Shown: positions 1 to 10,417 of the stretch, one piece after another
Position numbering within the stretch: position 1 is the stretch's first letter
How the letters are laid out: every line of letters starts with the position of its first letter
Source of the DNA: Phlyctochytrium arcticum
Lineage: Eukaryota > Chytridiomycota > Chytridiomycetes > Chytridiales > Chytridiaceae
Direction: 5' to 3'
DNA: 64,000 nucleotides
Assembly: GCA_025602905.1 (NCBI GenBank)
Contig: JAHLKI010000027.1
Coordinates: 62,001-126,000 of the forward strand
The notes under the pieces: model-generated
The model's database searches: none
Told to the model about the DNA's origin: nothing
The model's input: the letters and a program-made list of their open reading frames with translations, nothing else
Position numbers and translations under genes: made by a program

Positions 1-2309
1 TCCTTTATGATGTGTAGGTGACGACGGTGCATCACTCGGAAGTGCGGGCAAGGGTCGCGCCTGTCGGTTTGACGATGGGAGGTAGTCGGGACTTTGCTTT
101 GAAGGCGGGCTGGTGGACAATGGACTTGTTTGGGGTGGAGTGGGAGGTGAATACAAGTTAATGTCCAGCCTTCCCCGTTTTGCTTGCAGAACCGGGCTGG
201 GTAAAGCCAGTGGATCAAGGCCACCGCCTGCGTTGTTGTTGGCGAAAAGGTTCCAGTTTTGCGGTGAGAGAGGGGTTTCGGTTTGCTGGTTGGGACTGGA
301 CGGAAGGTCTAGCAATTGCGAGTTTCGTGACATGAATTTACTCCGCTCCGTAGCGGGTATGTACGACAATGGCCGGGCAGGACCACTCGGCGGAGACTTT
401 GTAATATTGCCTTTGCTGGCAATACCCCGCGCTGCAGCGGTGACTGGCGAAACGGGTGCCACATTACGCAGCGGGACAGGTGAATCGGCCCCAATGATGG
501 TTCCACGACCATCTTCTCGATGACCGGCCGTGTCATATAATCCAGCAGCACGCCGCTTGGCCACAAAATCGGCAACATCCCCTTCGTCGTCTGACCAGGG
601 CAATGCGCGACGGCCCTTTGGTTCGGGTAGTTTGCCCCCATTGGTAGCAGCTGCCGCTGCTCGCGCCGCAGTAGCTTTACTTGAAGTACCCTTTTTGATT
701 CCTCGCAATGTCCGTTTGGGTGATGACGACCGCGCTCGAAGCGTTCCCTTCCACTGTTCACGTCTTCTCGCGCTCGGGTGTAGGACGTCATCAGCGGGGT
801 CATCGGAAATAACATTGTAGTGCTGAGGATGCATATTGGCTTGCATGTCGACAGTTGGGGGCGGCAAAATGGAAGCTGAGTGACAAATGTTGATTGGGAG
901 TTCAATTGCCAAGTCTTTACTGATTGGCAGCGACACATTAGTATAGCAACCACATCTTTTACGAAACATTGACTGAACATACTTGAATGCCCCCATGTTG
1001 AGTGAAATCAGAACGCGACAGCCGACTTCCGCCAGAGCTGTGTTTCGCACTGTTCGCATAAACCTCTGTTAAGAGATTAGCGCGAGACCTGGACAAATAC
1101 AAAATCTATAACATACCGGTATATGAACATTGAGTATGTTGGCGCGCTCCTCTCCAGGATCAAAAATAAAGTCCTTTTCCTTGAAAGAAGATTCCGCGAC
1201 CGATTCGCTGAATATTTTGACATCATTGAGCGGATCCTCGGCCGTTGTTCCTTCCCGCAACATCATCAACTTTCTGACTAACGAAAGTTTGATGCCCTGA
1301 ACCCGACATTTTGAGTCATTCTTGACGCGGACTTCAACGTACACGTCGTTGCCAGAGCAAAAGAATGATTTTTGGGTAGTGCCCTCCAGCTGCACTTCAC
1401 CCGAGCCACCAAACCACGCTTTTCGTCGATTTCGGGCTCGGATCGGGCGGTCCACTACCATGGAGTGATTTGCTTTCCAGTTTTCGACAACAAATGCTTC
1501 CTTTGATCGAAAGAGACTGTCACTTTTCCCATTTTGCTGATATTGGATGACTCTTGAATGTTCATTGTTAACGCATTTCACTCATTTGGCGATGCTGAAC
1601 CTTACCCAGTAATGACATAACGCAAACTAGCCAGGTTTTGGTAAGCGTAGGAGCTGGGTGCGTCTTCCGGTAGTCGGAAAGCAAACGGAAATGTGGTTTT
1701 GCCCTTGTTGGCCAACCAATACCCACCATCCGCTGGTCCCCGAACAGCATTACTTGGTGGCATCCGTTCTCCTTGAAAAACAATCCGTGCAGAAAGAAAT
1801 CCTTGACTGCGTCCATAGTCCTTATCAGTGACCTCTACATTTGAAAAGGAGGTCAACTTATACCCAAAATTTAGCAAAGATAAACAAACAAGTTTGTTAC
1901 CTTCATATCCGTTGAGTTCGACCGAGATTTCGCCTAGACGCAAACTTTTACTGCTGGAAGAAATGACTTCCATTCTACCATGTAGATTTCCCCCGGCCAC
2001 ATAGATGGTTGAATCCAGAAGAACATTGATTTTCAGTTTGGAGCACTTTCCCGGTGTGGTTGGGATGGGGTTGAAGGCCATGTTGTTGGCGGTCACGACA
2101 TTTGACTGTGACAAAGCAGAAGGTTTCAGTGGGTTGGGTCGCTGGTGCTTTGGGGAGGTCGCAAAGGGCGAGAAGGCGCTGGGAGGGCCTTTGGGAGGAC
2201 TGGAGAGCAGCGAGTCGCTGCTGGACGTTGCCGAGTCTTTCCGCAGCGGGATTGCCCGTGGCGAGGTAGCCCCGGTCAAGCGTGGCGATCTGGCGGCGGC
2301 GGTGGCCAT
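1..2309 (-). CDS. alpha-arrestin family protein, 3' end beyond window
   Basis: Arrestin-like adaptor; in fungi such proteins link plasma-membrane cargo to ubiquitin ligases. Exons by GT..AG and frame: 2309-1901, 1834-1606, 1552-1117 and 1065 to the window edge, still open there (at least 713 residues). Residues 1-80 are Ser/Pro-rich and disordered. The arrestin N fold follows (LDSTIYVAGGNLHGRMEV, then VELNGYEEVTDKDYG across intron 1), then the C fold (NVHIPRFMRTVRNT across intron 3, then LPISKDLAIELPINICHS). The tail is rich in Ser, Pro and Arg; I see no PPxY motif in the part present. Introns are 66, 53 and 51 bp. The start ATG is the first in frame. Three ACGCGT boxes lie 120-165 bp upstream. 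The exact arrestin subgroup is not settled. Confidence 0.85.
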
Positions 2310-2429
2310 GGTCGTCGTAGGTTAGTTCTCGGAAGCAGCTAGCTCCGGTCTTGGAGGTGCCTTTTGAAGCAATGTGCAAAGTGGGCGTGGGAACAAGAGG
2401 AATTATAAAGTGCGCTCTGTGCGACTCGA

Positions 2430-2473
2430 ACGCGTTTGACGCGTCAATGTCAGATTTTCGGACTTTGACGCGT
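2430..2473. promoter_or_regulatory. cluster of three ACGCGT (MCB-like) boxes
   Basis: ACGCGT occurs at 2430-2435, 2439-2444 and 2468-2473; the middle copy sits in the perfect palindrome TTGACGCGTCAA. In yeasts this hexamer is the MluI cell-cycle box read by the MBF G1/S factor. The cluster lies upstream of the arrestin gene, so G1/S control of that gene is an inference. Confidence 0.5.
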
Positions 2474-2841
2474 TATTTCCTTTGACTAATGCGCAGAGGT
2501 TATCCAGCACACTTTGACCACTGGGTTTACTTAGCGGAATATATGAGCAGACCCAGGCAACCCAACGCCAGCTGCCTATAATTGCTGGCATTATTAGCGT
2601 TTTACATCACATATCAATGTATGTGGCGCAAAGGAGATCCATGGGGAAGGGGTGCGCAGATGCATTCCAACTCCCAGATCCACGTCAGAAACACTTTGAT
2701 TTTCCCCAAGGTAAAGTGGACGCAGCTAGAGGACGACAGCCTTTGGTAACGACGAATGAGATCAAGGACAAGGGATGTACATTAAGCAACCAACGCATTT
2801 TCATACTAGGCGGCGCGAGCGACCACCATCATATTATTACG

Positions 2842-2924
2842 CCAGTCGACAGATTTCTTACTTACAAATACGTTCCCGCTTCGGGCGGACAGCTCTGGGA
2901 ACAGAGTCTTGAGGTGATACGTTA
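2842..2924 (-). pseudogene. fragment of a short-chain dehydrogenase C-terminus
   Basis: These 83 bp align without large gaps to the last exonic stretch of the dehydrogenase at 4139-4975 (its positions 4149-4231), by eye about 78 percent identical. Read on the minus strand they give TYHLKTLFPELSARSGN followed by SVDWRN, against TYHLKAPFEELSARSGK and SVDWRNM in the intact gene. No similarity extends upstream into the dehydrogenase body, so this is an isolated tail, probably left by a partial duplication or deletion. The rest of 2310-2985 holds the ACGCGT cluster and nothing else recognised. Confidence 0.7.
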
Positions 2925-2985
2925 GGAAAAGCTTAAAGTCGTCACTACGCAGTATGCCGGCTACGCTACCATCAAGACCCCCAGC

Positions 2986-3990
2986 TCATGGATTATAGTT
3001 GTAATAACACAACCAACCGAGGATCCTACGCCCGGCTTCCCTCCGGCATAAGATGAATTTACAAAAATTCCCTACCCATCCGTCATGAAGGTCGTTGTCA
3101 TAATTATCCGCAGTCAATCCTACCAGGACAATCTCCACCACACCGGAATTTTTGAGTTTTCTATATAGATCTTGGGCTCTTCTCAGCACAAGCTCGTCCT
3201 CGTCTTCCTCTTCTTCTTCGTCTTCGTCTGAGTCAGGATCGTCGGGATGATAGTAAGGGGAAGCGAGTTCATTGTTCAGCATATCAACGGCTTGTTGTTC
3301 ATCAGCCATTAGTGCCCGTTCCATCTTGTAGTACTGCTGAATGTGTGGAGCAACAGCCAGACGCGATAAAAGTACAGTGAGGAGGTTATCGGCCGCGCTA
3401 TCGAACTCGGGTATGGGTGCAAGTATAAGAGGACAGCACATGCCGCCCTCATGAGGAATCCAGCGATACATGATTTCTTGCGTGGGCCCAGTCCCGGAAA
3501 CCCATTCCCCAAATGTATTTATTATGTTGATGTTACGGACAAGTATATCGAGGTCGCCAGACAGTTCAGACCATTGCTGTTCATCAACGGGCGCATTTGA
3601 ATGTATAAGAGTAGGCAAATCGGACCAGTTGAGGAGTCGATTTTGCATCGTGCAAAGATACTCGAATTCCGACGTCAAATAGGCCACATGCAGGCGGTGG
3701 AAGATGCGATACTTGTTTACATCCAGAGTAAACTCCTGGCCATCGTTGTCGACTGTCTCGTCATTGAAAATGTGCCCGACGGGAAATTCTTTCTCGTCTT
3801 GAACGAAACTATATTTGACCAGACATCGTTCGCGAGAGGTCAGAAGGGAACTCCACGCTCTGCACGTCAGGAGGCAATTCAAATAATCCTGCGGCGAGGT
3901 AAGAGCGAGACGACAAAGGATACGACGTAAAAGCTCCAGGGGCAAGGGAGGAGGTGGGTTGGTGTCGGTCATTCTGGGTACCCAATACAA
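2986..3990 (-). CDS. F-box-like protein
   Basis: Uninterrupted frame of 334 residues. Near the N-terminus LPLELLRRILCRLALTS followed by a leucine/cysteine-rich helix and CRAWSSLL is a typical F-box, the segment that binds Skp1 in SCF ubiquitin ligases. The rest shows no recognisable substrate-binding repeats. Residues of about 250-270 form an acidic run of Asp and Glu. Two ATG codons could start it (3990 and 3972); the second places the F-box closer to the N-terminus, as is usual. It stands alone between the dehydrogenase fragment and an intact dehydrogenase. The target is unknown. Confidence 0.65.
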   Translation of the reverse strand: MYWVPRMTDTNPPPPLPLELLRRILCRLALTSPQDYLNCLLTCRAWSSLLTSRERCLVKYSFVQDEKEFPVGHIFNDETVDNDGQEFTLDVNKYRIFHRLHVAYLTSEFEYLCTMQNRLLNWSDLPTLIHSNAPVDEQQWSELSGDLDILVRNINIINTFGEWVSGTGPTQEIMYRWIPHEGGMCCPLILAPIPEFDSAADNLLTVLLSRLAVAPHIQQYYKMERALMADEQQAVDMLNNELASPYYHPDDPDSDEDEEEEEDEDELVLRRAQDLYRKLKNSGVVEIVLVGLTADNYDNDLHDGWVGNFCKFILCRREAGRRILGWLCYYNYNP

Positions 3991-4138
3991 TGGAGAGTAA
4001 GCTTTGTTGTTGCATTTTGGATTACATAAGCGTTCAAAATGGACTCCGTCACTCCGTCACTCCGAGAGATACACACTACATATCATATCGGACAGCAGAT
4101 TTATACAGTTGCAGCTAGCTATGGAGTGGCAAGTCAAC

Positions 4139-4975
4139 CTACATATTCCTCCAGTCGACAGATCTCTTCCTAATAAATACCTTCCCGCTTCGGGCGGACA
4201 GCTCTTCGAAGGGGGCCTTGAGGTGATATGTAATGCGATCGACAGCACTCTGAACCGTCCCGATGGCCTTTGGCCCACCCATGTCGGTTTTGACCCAGCC
4301 TGGATCCACAGCAATGGTCGGTACATCAGGCAGCTCCTTCGCAAACAACTCGGTCGCGATATTCAACAGATGCTTCGAGAAATTGTAAGGATAGTTTTCG
4401 TGCGATTCTCGGTTGTCGGTGGCACCGTATCGATCAAATGCGCCAGACTCAATTCTGGCAATAATCTCGGCGGTAGACTGAAAATGGTGAGCTTTCAGTG
4501 CTTCCAAAAGCTCGGCAGACTGGTGTGATGTGTTGGCAATGGCGGAAGATAGATTGACGACGGCTCCTTTGCTGGAAGGTGAGGCCTTGAGGAGTTGACC
4601 AAACGCCTGAGTGAGCTTGAGCGGACCCACCACATTGGTTGTTAATGTAGGGCGGTACGTTGTGCCCTTGACGCCGGCATTATTGACGAGATAAATGGGA
4701 CGGTTCGAGGTGCCCTGGACCAATGGAGAGAGTTTCGATTGCACAAAGCGCGAGATGGATGCCCCGTCCGACGTGTCCAGTGTGGCAGCTTCCAGAGTCT
4801 CCGGGCCCGAATCCTGCTTCTTCAAACTTGCAACGGCATCTGTGGCCTTTGCCGGATCGCGAGCGGTGAGCAAGACATCAAAGTGGGCAGCGTGCAGGTC
4901 CTTGGCCAATGCCAACCCAATTCCGCGGTTGGCGCCTGTAATAACGACCAGAGGGCGTGTTGCTGCTGCAGACAT
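4139..4975 (-). CDS. short-chain dehydrogenase/reductase, paralogue 1
   Basis: A 278-residue classical-type SDR, single exon. Near the N-terminus TGANRGIG is the glycine-rich NAD(P) loop, LVNNAG follows in the middle, and YNFSK supplies the YxxxK catalytic pair. It resembles the C-factor/CsgA-like branch, whose substrates are mostly unknown. The start ATG at 4975 was chosen because the upstream in-frame extension has no similarity to the two paralogues at 9223-10065 and 10418-11257, which begin at the same place (M-x-x-TRPL). Only 83 bp of a fourth copy remain at 2842-2924. The family has expanded locally. Confidence 0.85.
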   Translation of the reverse strand: MSAAATRPLVVITGANRGIGLALAKDLHAAHFDVLLTARDPAKATDAVASLKKQDSGPETLEAATLDTSDGASISRFVQSKLSPLVQGTSNRPIYLVNNAGVKGTTYRPTLTTNVVGPLKLTQAFGQLLKASPSSKGAVVNLSSAIANTSHQSAELLEALKAHHFQSTAEIIARIESGAFDRYGATDNRESHENYPYNFSKHLLNIATELFAKELPDVPTIAVDPGWVKTDMGGPKAIGTVQSAVDRITYHLKAPFEELSARSGKVFIRKRSVDWRNM

Positions 4976-5476
4976 ATCGTTTTTTAGCGTACGGGTCTGG
5001 GTGCAAGTATATGGAAAAACCACGCGAAGAAACTGCTTCGAATCAAAGCCGCGAATCAAAGCCCTCAGCGCAACCCAAGATTTTGGCGCCAAAAATTTAC
5101 ATAAGCAATGTCCGACAGCCCGAACCATTTCCGCGAGAATGAAGGGATACCTGAAAGTGACCCAATTTCACCCAAACTTTATATAAAATAACGAAACCGA
5201 GTAAACGAGAATGAAGGAAACATATCTAAGAAGCTAGGGAAAACGTGGCCGCTACCTCAGACTATATAAAGGATAGAGTTTGACCCGAAAAACCAACAGT
5301 CTAAGCGCATCTAAGAATTTGATGGGGTACGTGAAATGCGTAAGCATGGTGAGATACACGAGCTACTGAGTTGATGTTGAAACTGATGATTCTAAATAGT
5401 GTTTGAAAGAAGGTTGTTAATCGCTCATAGCCGGGAAAAGGACGCAACTCGCGAGACACTGAGCGGTACCTCTGGC
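4976..5476. other. intergenic, 501 bp
   Basis: No gene seen. The sequence around CGAGAATGAAGG occurs twice (near 5136 and 5206). A TATATAAA-type box lies at about 5180 and another at about 5265; either could serve dehydrogenase paralogue 1, but neither is at a typical distance from its ATG. Confidence 0.4.
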
Positions 5477-8400
5477 TTAATTACCTTCATCATCACGCAC
5501 AAGTTCCTTGTCAATGTTGTTTGAAAAATGCTTCAGGGACTTGGTTGCAATCCACTGGTACATTGCTGTACATTGGCAGTTGAAGATCACGCAACCGCAA
5601 GCGGTCAGATCTTGCTTCAGCGAGTCTGATTTTAAGAAATCTCGCACTGTGACTTTTTTGGCCTTACTGGGAGATGGCCCATTCGTAACGTCAGCAAGAG
5701 GGGTCTTCGCGACCGGCATTGGAACACTTTGAAACCCTTCAACATCGATGTGGTTGCCGAGATTTACGAAGGGTTGACGGCGCAGCGGCAAAGGCAGAAG
5801 TGACTCCCGGATGGTAGCTAAGACTACCACGGGGATCTCTTCTGCGCTGGCTGGAGGGAGGTTTACCGTAGTGTTCTCTTTGTTGGTTGTAGCTGACCCG
5901 GAAGAGAGTACAGGTTTGGTGACGGGTGGGGCTGGAGCTGGAGGGCGGAGAATCAGGTTGTAATGCGGCAGAGCAGACGCATATGGAATCTTATCATGTT
6001 GTCCAACGACGTCAAAAGTGAACTGAGAAAGGGTGGAGAACAGGTCCTTGAGATACGCAACCATCCTCGGGACGACATCATCGGCTGCCTTTTCTAGCGG
6101 GGATAGGGCGGGAGTACGGGCCGGACCAGAGGTACCTGGCTCGACTTTGATTGGCGAAACTGGTTGTCCACGTAGCGCCAACTCCCTTTCTGTCATAGCC
6201 GCAAGCTGCTTGATGGCAGACTCACCCCTCATGGCGGTTATCAACATTGCCTTTCTTGAGACCTGCGCATTAGTATCTTGAAAGCGGATGGCGGCCCGGA
6301 GGATGGAGTGAAATACTTCCAAATCCTCACTTGAGAAAGTGGAGAAAAGGAAAGCCATTGCAACATCTTTTGGTAGGTGGGAGGGAAGCTTTTCTAAGAG
6401 ACCAAGCTGGTAGACGACAATGTTCACGTAGTTTTTCTTTCCCAAAAGAGTGAACAACGGGAACAGCCGCTTGAGGCACATCTTGATCTGTTCGAGATCC
6501 CCACTAGACAGTAAATACGGACAATCCACCGCAAGAGGAATGTGATCTTCGAAAAGCGAGATGATCGAATCCACCATCGCCTTGCGGACAGGTGTTGCCT
6601 TTATATTGCTGGATGCCGCCGCCTTGTAGGAACGCAAGACTTCCTTACGGCACTCTTGCCAAGCGGTCATAGAGAGGGCCAACATTGCCGTCCTGCGCTT
6701 TGGCCGCATGTTGATGGGAGCTGTGTTTTCCACGTCCGGATACCCGGCAACCCACAGCCAGTGTATGATTGTCCAACCATGGACAAGGACTGCCTCCTGT
6801 TGTAGGAGACGCGTTGGGCGTTTGTTCTAGGGTTTGTTCGATTTCATAATTTAGATTGATTAGGGAAGGTTGTGTTACCTTAGTTTTTTGGCGGGATCAA
6901 GAACCGTCGGAGATTCAGAGGGTGGAAGGGCAGGTCGCTTGTATAGAACCCTCTATACATATATTCTTGAATAAGACTACTTTACACAGTCAGTCGTATC
7001 CTTCAAGACCGTAGTTTCGGCCACTACACCTGTATGTTCAGGGCTATATGCATATTGTCCGGGACCGGTAGGACGTGAGGCCTGAGATTACTATACTTGG
7101 CTGATCGCAGCAATTTGCTAGCGTACATCCAAACATAGTAATCGCCGGCCAAAACCACAGACTTACTAAATGAACCGTCTTTGTCAGGATAGTTGACTTT
7201 CGCCAAGAATGTCTCGATATTGTCCATCACTGGTTCCAAATCGAGAGCGGACTTCATAGGGTTGTTGTCGCTGCCGATAATGTGGAAATCCTCTTGCGAT
7301 CCGGCCTTGGTAGCCATACTGTAGGCGTACATTTTTTTGGACAAAACTTCACCGTTACGTAGTTCCGCATACGTCTGCGTTGCGGGAGCACACAGGACTG
7401 AGGGAATCCATGTTGTGTCCTGCAACACAGAAGCTAGAACATCGGTGATTGCAGGAGGAAGAGGTGGCAGTTCCCTGTGAAGCTTTACCGCATAGTTGGC
7501 GGTGGTCCTCGCACTCGTAAACTTTCCGGGTGCGTTTGCGGCATCTGGTACAGGGCGGACTTGACACCAATGGAAGTCATCAATGGTGACGACCAAGAGT
7601 GGGTCATTCTCCAAAATATCTTTCACAACGCGCTCGTGGGCCGTCATGATCATGTTGTTCATCCGCGTAATCGATTTTGACGGATGATAGCCCAGATTCA
7701 CCCGTGAAAGAAGCCGTTGGTCTGTGTGGGATCCCGTGATGAAGACAGATCCGATATATCGTTTGACGTAATCAGTCTTCCGGTCCATACACTGTCCCTC
7801 ATAGCATATGGCAAAGATCAAGTGCCGCTTCATTCGATCGTTGTAGAGAACAGAATACCGGCTTTCGTCATGTCCGACCATGAGTGACTTGAGCTCATAT
7901 AGGCGGGGATACTGAGCGACAAATTCATCCATCTCGACGAACGGATGAGCAATGAAGTTGCGCATTTCTTGGTGAAAATCAGCAAGAGTCGCAGGAGATG
8001 GTCCTGATGTTTCAGAAATATCAACATCATCGCCTTCAGGTTCCGGAAGCTCGAAGTCCGTCATCAAGATGACACTGCCATTCGCAACCGCATCGACAAC
8101 GTTGTCGTCACTGACTTGAGCGTTCACTGCTGCATCCACCACATTGTCGGTACTGATGCTGGCTTCCTGAATGGCCGCAACCTCATTGGGTTGAGCAGGG
8201 ATGATGGGCCTGACGGCGGGCTGTCGAATGATCCCTGCTTTGTACCAGCGGGTTCGACACGCATTGCAAGCATACGGATCAGCAGCTCCTGGTCCAACCT
8301 GGGGCCTCAAACGTGCCGCCCGAAGGCTGTCAAGTTCAGCCCAAATGAACTTGTGAAATCGGGTTGAGCTCTTGGTCCCGCAGCCGATGCATCAAGGGTT

Positions 8401-8586
8401 ATAGCCATATTTGTTACCCCTCTTACCGGGTACCTGATCGTACCAGCTAAGTCCGTCTGAGACCTGGCGCTACAATGGTTGTAGTAAGAAGAAGTAAAAG
8501 AATGAGTGAACTGACTCCTACAGCCGGATAAAGGCTTGTTTTCGAGATCATGAAGATGCCCATCTCACCTTTCTTTTGGGCGGCAT
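5477..8586 (-). pseudogene. transposon-like gene with GATA-like zinc finger and in-frame TGA
   Basis: Reconstructed exons: 8586-8569 (MPPKRK), 8469-7030 and 6826-5477, about 935 codons. Exon 2 opens with a CIGCGTKSSTRF...CNACRTRWYK zinc finger resembling a GATA finger with a long loop, preceded directly by an in-frame TGA at 8394-8392. No intron with correct phase removes that codon. Further on are VTIDDFHW, LAGDYYVW and PVPDNMHIALNIQ, then in exon 3 LGKKNYVNIVVYQLGLLEKL. This order recalls fungal proteins with the DUF6589 domain, thought to be transposon-derived; that is recognition by pattern, not a search. The intron 7029-6827 (203 bp) is long for this window and the junction is the weakest part. 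If the TGA is real the gene is dead, or translation starts downstream and the finger is lost. Confidence 0.5.
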
Positions 8587-8789
8587 CCTGTCACTTGCGC
8601 GTCGTAATTCTGAAGATCCTGTGAGAGAGGTTCAGATAAAGTCACACAGCCTCCTTCTAATACCGGCTGAGGTGAGGTTTGAAAGTTTACTGGAGGTGTA
8701 TAGTTGAAAAGATCGCGTGGAAATGGACAGATGGTGAACAAATGTTTTGCAATAACGTACAGTAAAACGGCGCGGTCGGATCTGCTTAC

Positions 8790-9083
8790 TTAATGCCACA
8801 ATGACTGTGCCTCCCAATAGTAAAAGTCGGTTGCGCTGAGTCGAAGCCTGCGAATCGAAACTTCCAAAAGTGACGTGAAAGTGGCGCAGTTCTTAATCTG
8901 CAAGCTCCGATCGAGGCTCCGATCCAGATCCTGCAATTCTTGCATTAGCGGTGCTTCATGTAAAAGACAAAGCGTAGAATAGCTGCTGTCATTAGAAACT
9001 ACTGCAGATATCAACGTTGCCCCGTAACATGTGTCCCACTTATTTTCGTAGTAGGAGCCCAAGGAGTTCAAGAATTGGGACAT
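8790..9083 (-). CDS. hypothetical 97-residue ORF
   Basis: ATG-started frame in the 636-bp gap between the transposon-like gene and dehydrogenase paralogue 2. The product begins MSQFLNSLGSYYENKWDTC and has a mixed, soluble-looking composition with no motif I recognise. It could be a short gene, a first exon or chance. Nothing else stands out in 8587-9222. Confidence 0.2.
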   Translation of the reverse strand: MSQFLNSLGSYYENKWDTCYGATLISAVVSNDSSYSTLCLLHEAPLMQELQDLDRSLDRSLQIKNCATFTSLLEVSIRRLRLSATDFYYWEAQSLWH

Positions 9084-9222
9084 CGGATGTACATCACAGG
9101 ATTACTAATGTGTGCTCGCGTTGATAAAAGAAAGATGTCGGTCGGACTTCCCTTGCCTTTCACTCCCACCAAAGCTCTCGAATCGCAGCACCCGACCTTC
9201 TCTCCACAGCGTGAATCCAATC

Positions 9223-10065
9223 ATGGCATCCACTCGTCCCTTGGTTATCATCACCGGTGCCAACCGCGGCATTGGCTTTGCACTAGCCAAGGAACTCCAC
9301 ATGGGTAATTTCGATATTCTCATCACCGCCCGTGACTCCCTCAAGGCCGTCGAAACCCTCCAGTCCGTCACCGCAACATCTGGTCCAGGAACAGTCGATT
9401 CGGCTTCACTGGACACATCATTTGCTCCATCCATCACCAAGTTTATTACCGAGACTCTCACCCCTCTTGTGCGCGACGCAAAGCGTACCATCTACTTTGT
9501 CAATAACGCCGGAATCGTCGGCACCGACTCCTTCCGTCCCGTGTTATCTACCAATGTCATCGGCCCCATCAAACTCACGCAAGCGTTCATCAAACTCGTT
9601 GAAGCCAATCCATCCGTCAAAGGCGCCGTCATCGAGGTCTCGTCTACGTTGGGCAACAAAGGCTTCCAACTTTCCCATTTGGTAGAGGAAGTCACCGCTC
9701 AACCATTCAAGTCCCCATCAGACATCATCTCCAAGATCGAATCTGGCGCCTACGATGCCGAAGATGCAAAACTCGCACCTGGCTCAACCCGCCACCCACA
9801 AATGGAAAACTACCCCTACAACTTTTCAAAGTACTTGTTGAATATCGCCACCGAACATTTCGCCAAAGCTCACCCCAGTATTCCCGTCATTGGTCTTTGC
9901 CCTGGCTGGGTCAAGACGGATTTGGGTGGGCCTACAGCGACCGGCACCGTTCAAAGTGCGGTGGATCGCATCACGGTTCATCTCAACGCAGACTTTAATC
10001 AGCTTCCTGCCCGAGCTGGTAAGGTTTGGTCCGGAGACGAGGATTTGGACTGGCGAAACAAATAG
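9223..10065 (+). CDS. short-chain dehydrogenase/reductase, paralogue 2
   Basis: A 280-residue single-exon SDR. TGANRGIGFALAKEL is the cofactor loop, FVNNAGIVGTDSFRPV the middle motif and YNFSKYLLNIATE the catalytic YxxxK. It is closer to paralogue 3 than to paralogue 1: long stretches such as RDAKRTIYFVNNAGIVGTD are identical between 2 and 3. Start at 9223 (MASTRPL) matches the paralogues; the in-frame extension upstream to 9112 is probably leader. It is convergent with paralogue 3, consistent with an inverted duplication. Substrate unknown. Confidence 0.87.
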   Translation: MASTRPLVIITGANRGIGFALAKELHMGNFDILITARDSLKAVETLQSVTATSGPGTVDSASLDTSFAPSITKFITETLTPLVRDAKRTIYFVNNAGIVGTDSFRPVLSTNVIGPIKLTQAFIKLVEANPSVKGAVIEVSSTLGNKGFQLSHLVEEVTAQPFKSPSDIISKIESGAYDAEDAKLAPGSTRHPQMENYPYNFSKYLLNIATEHFAKAHPSIPVIGLCPGWVKTDLGGPTATGTVQSAVDRITVHLNADFNQLPARAGKVWSGDEDLDWRNK

Positions 10066-10417
10066 ATTAGCTTTTTGGGACGGGTTATGCCTTCGTTAAT
10101 TACATATGTACCTACTGTTACTTTGTATGTTCTTATGGTAAGAAGTTCCAGTGAAAGATGGTACTTGATTCCGAAAACGACCCTTCGCATGAATGTAAAA
10201 CGGACGCGAATTGGTTTGCTATTATTGTTAACTGTGGAAAGGAATCTTTGCTGCTCTCCAAACAAACTCAATATTCTCGTGGGAAAATATTCAATCAGTG
10301 CCCTCTGATTATCTTTGTCTAAACCAATTTGTATTCCAAACACGTAACAGTATATACATAAATAATCAAAAACAGTATTGCAAAAAAAAAGACACAGAGT
10401 GACTGCAGAGACTAAAT
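10066..10417. other. convergent intergenic, 352 bp
   Basis: The space between the converging 3' ends of dehydrogenase paralogues 2 and 3. AT-rich with A-runs near 10381; shared 3' untranslated sequence is likely. No gene seen. Confidence 0.4.

Noticed and set aside
113..820. Plus-strand frames in the first kilobase
   Set aside because: They overlap the arrestin C-terminal exon, whose frame is open over 1065 nt and continues known arrestin motifs.
8344..8432. An intron from GTAAGAG (about 8427) to remove the TGA at 8394-8392
   Set aside because: None of the available AG acceptors restores the frame, and the zinc-finger codons would be lost.
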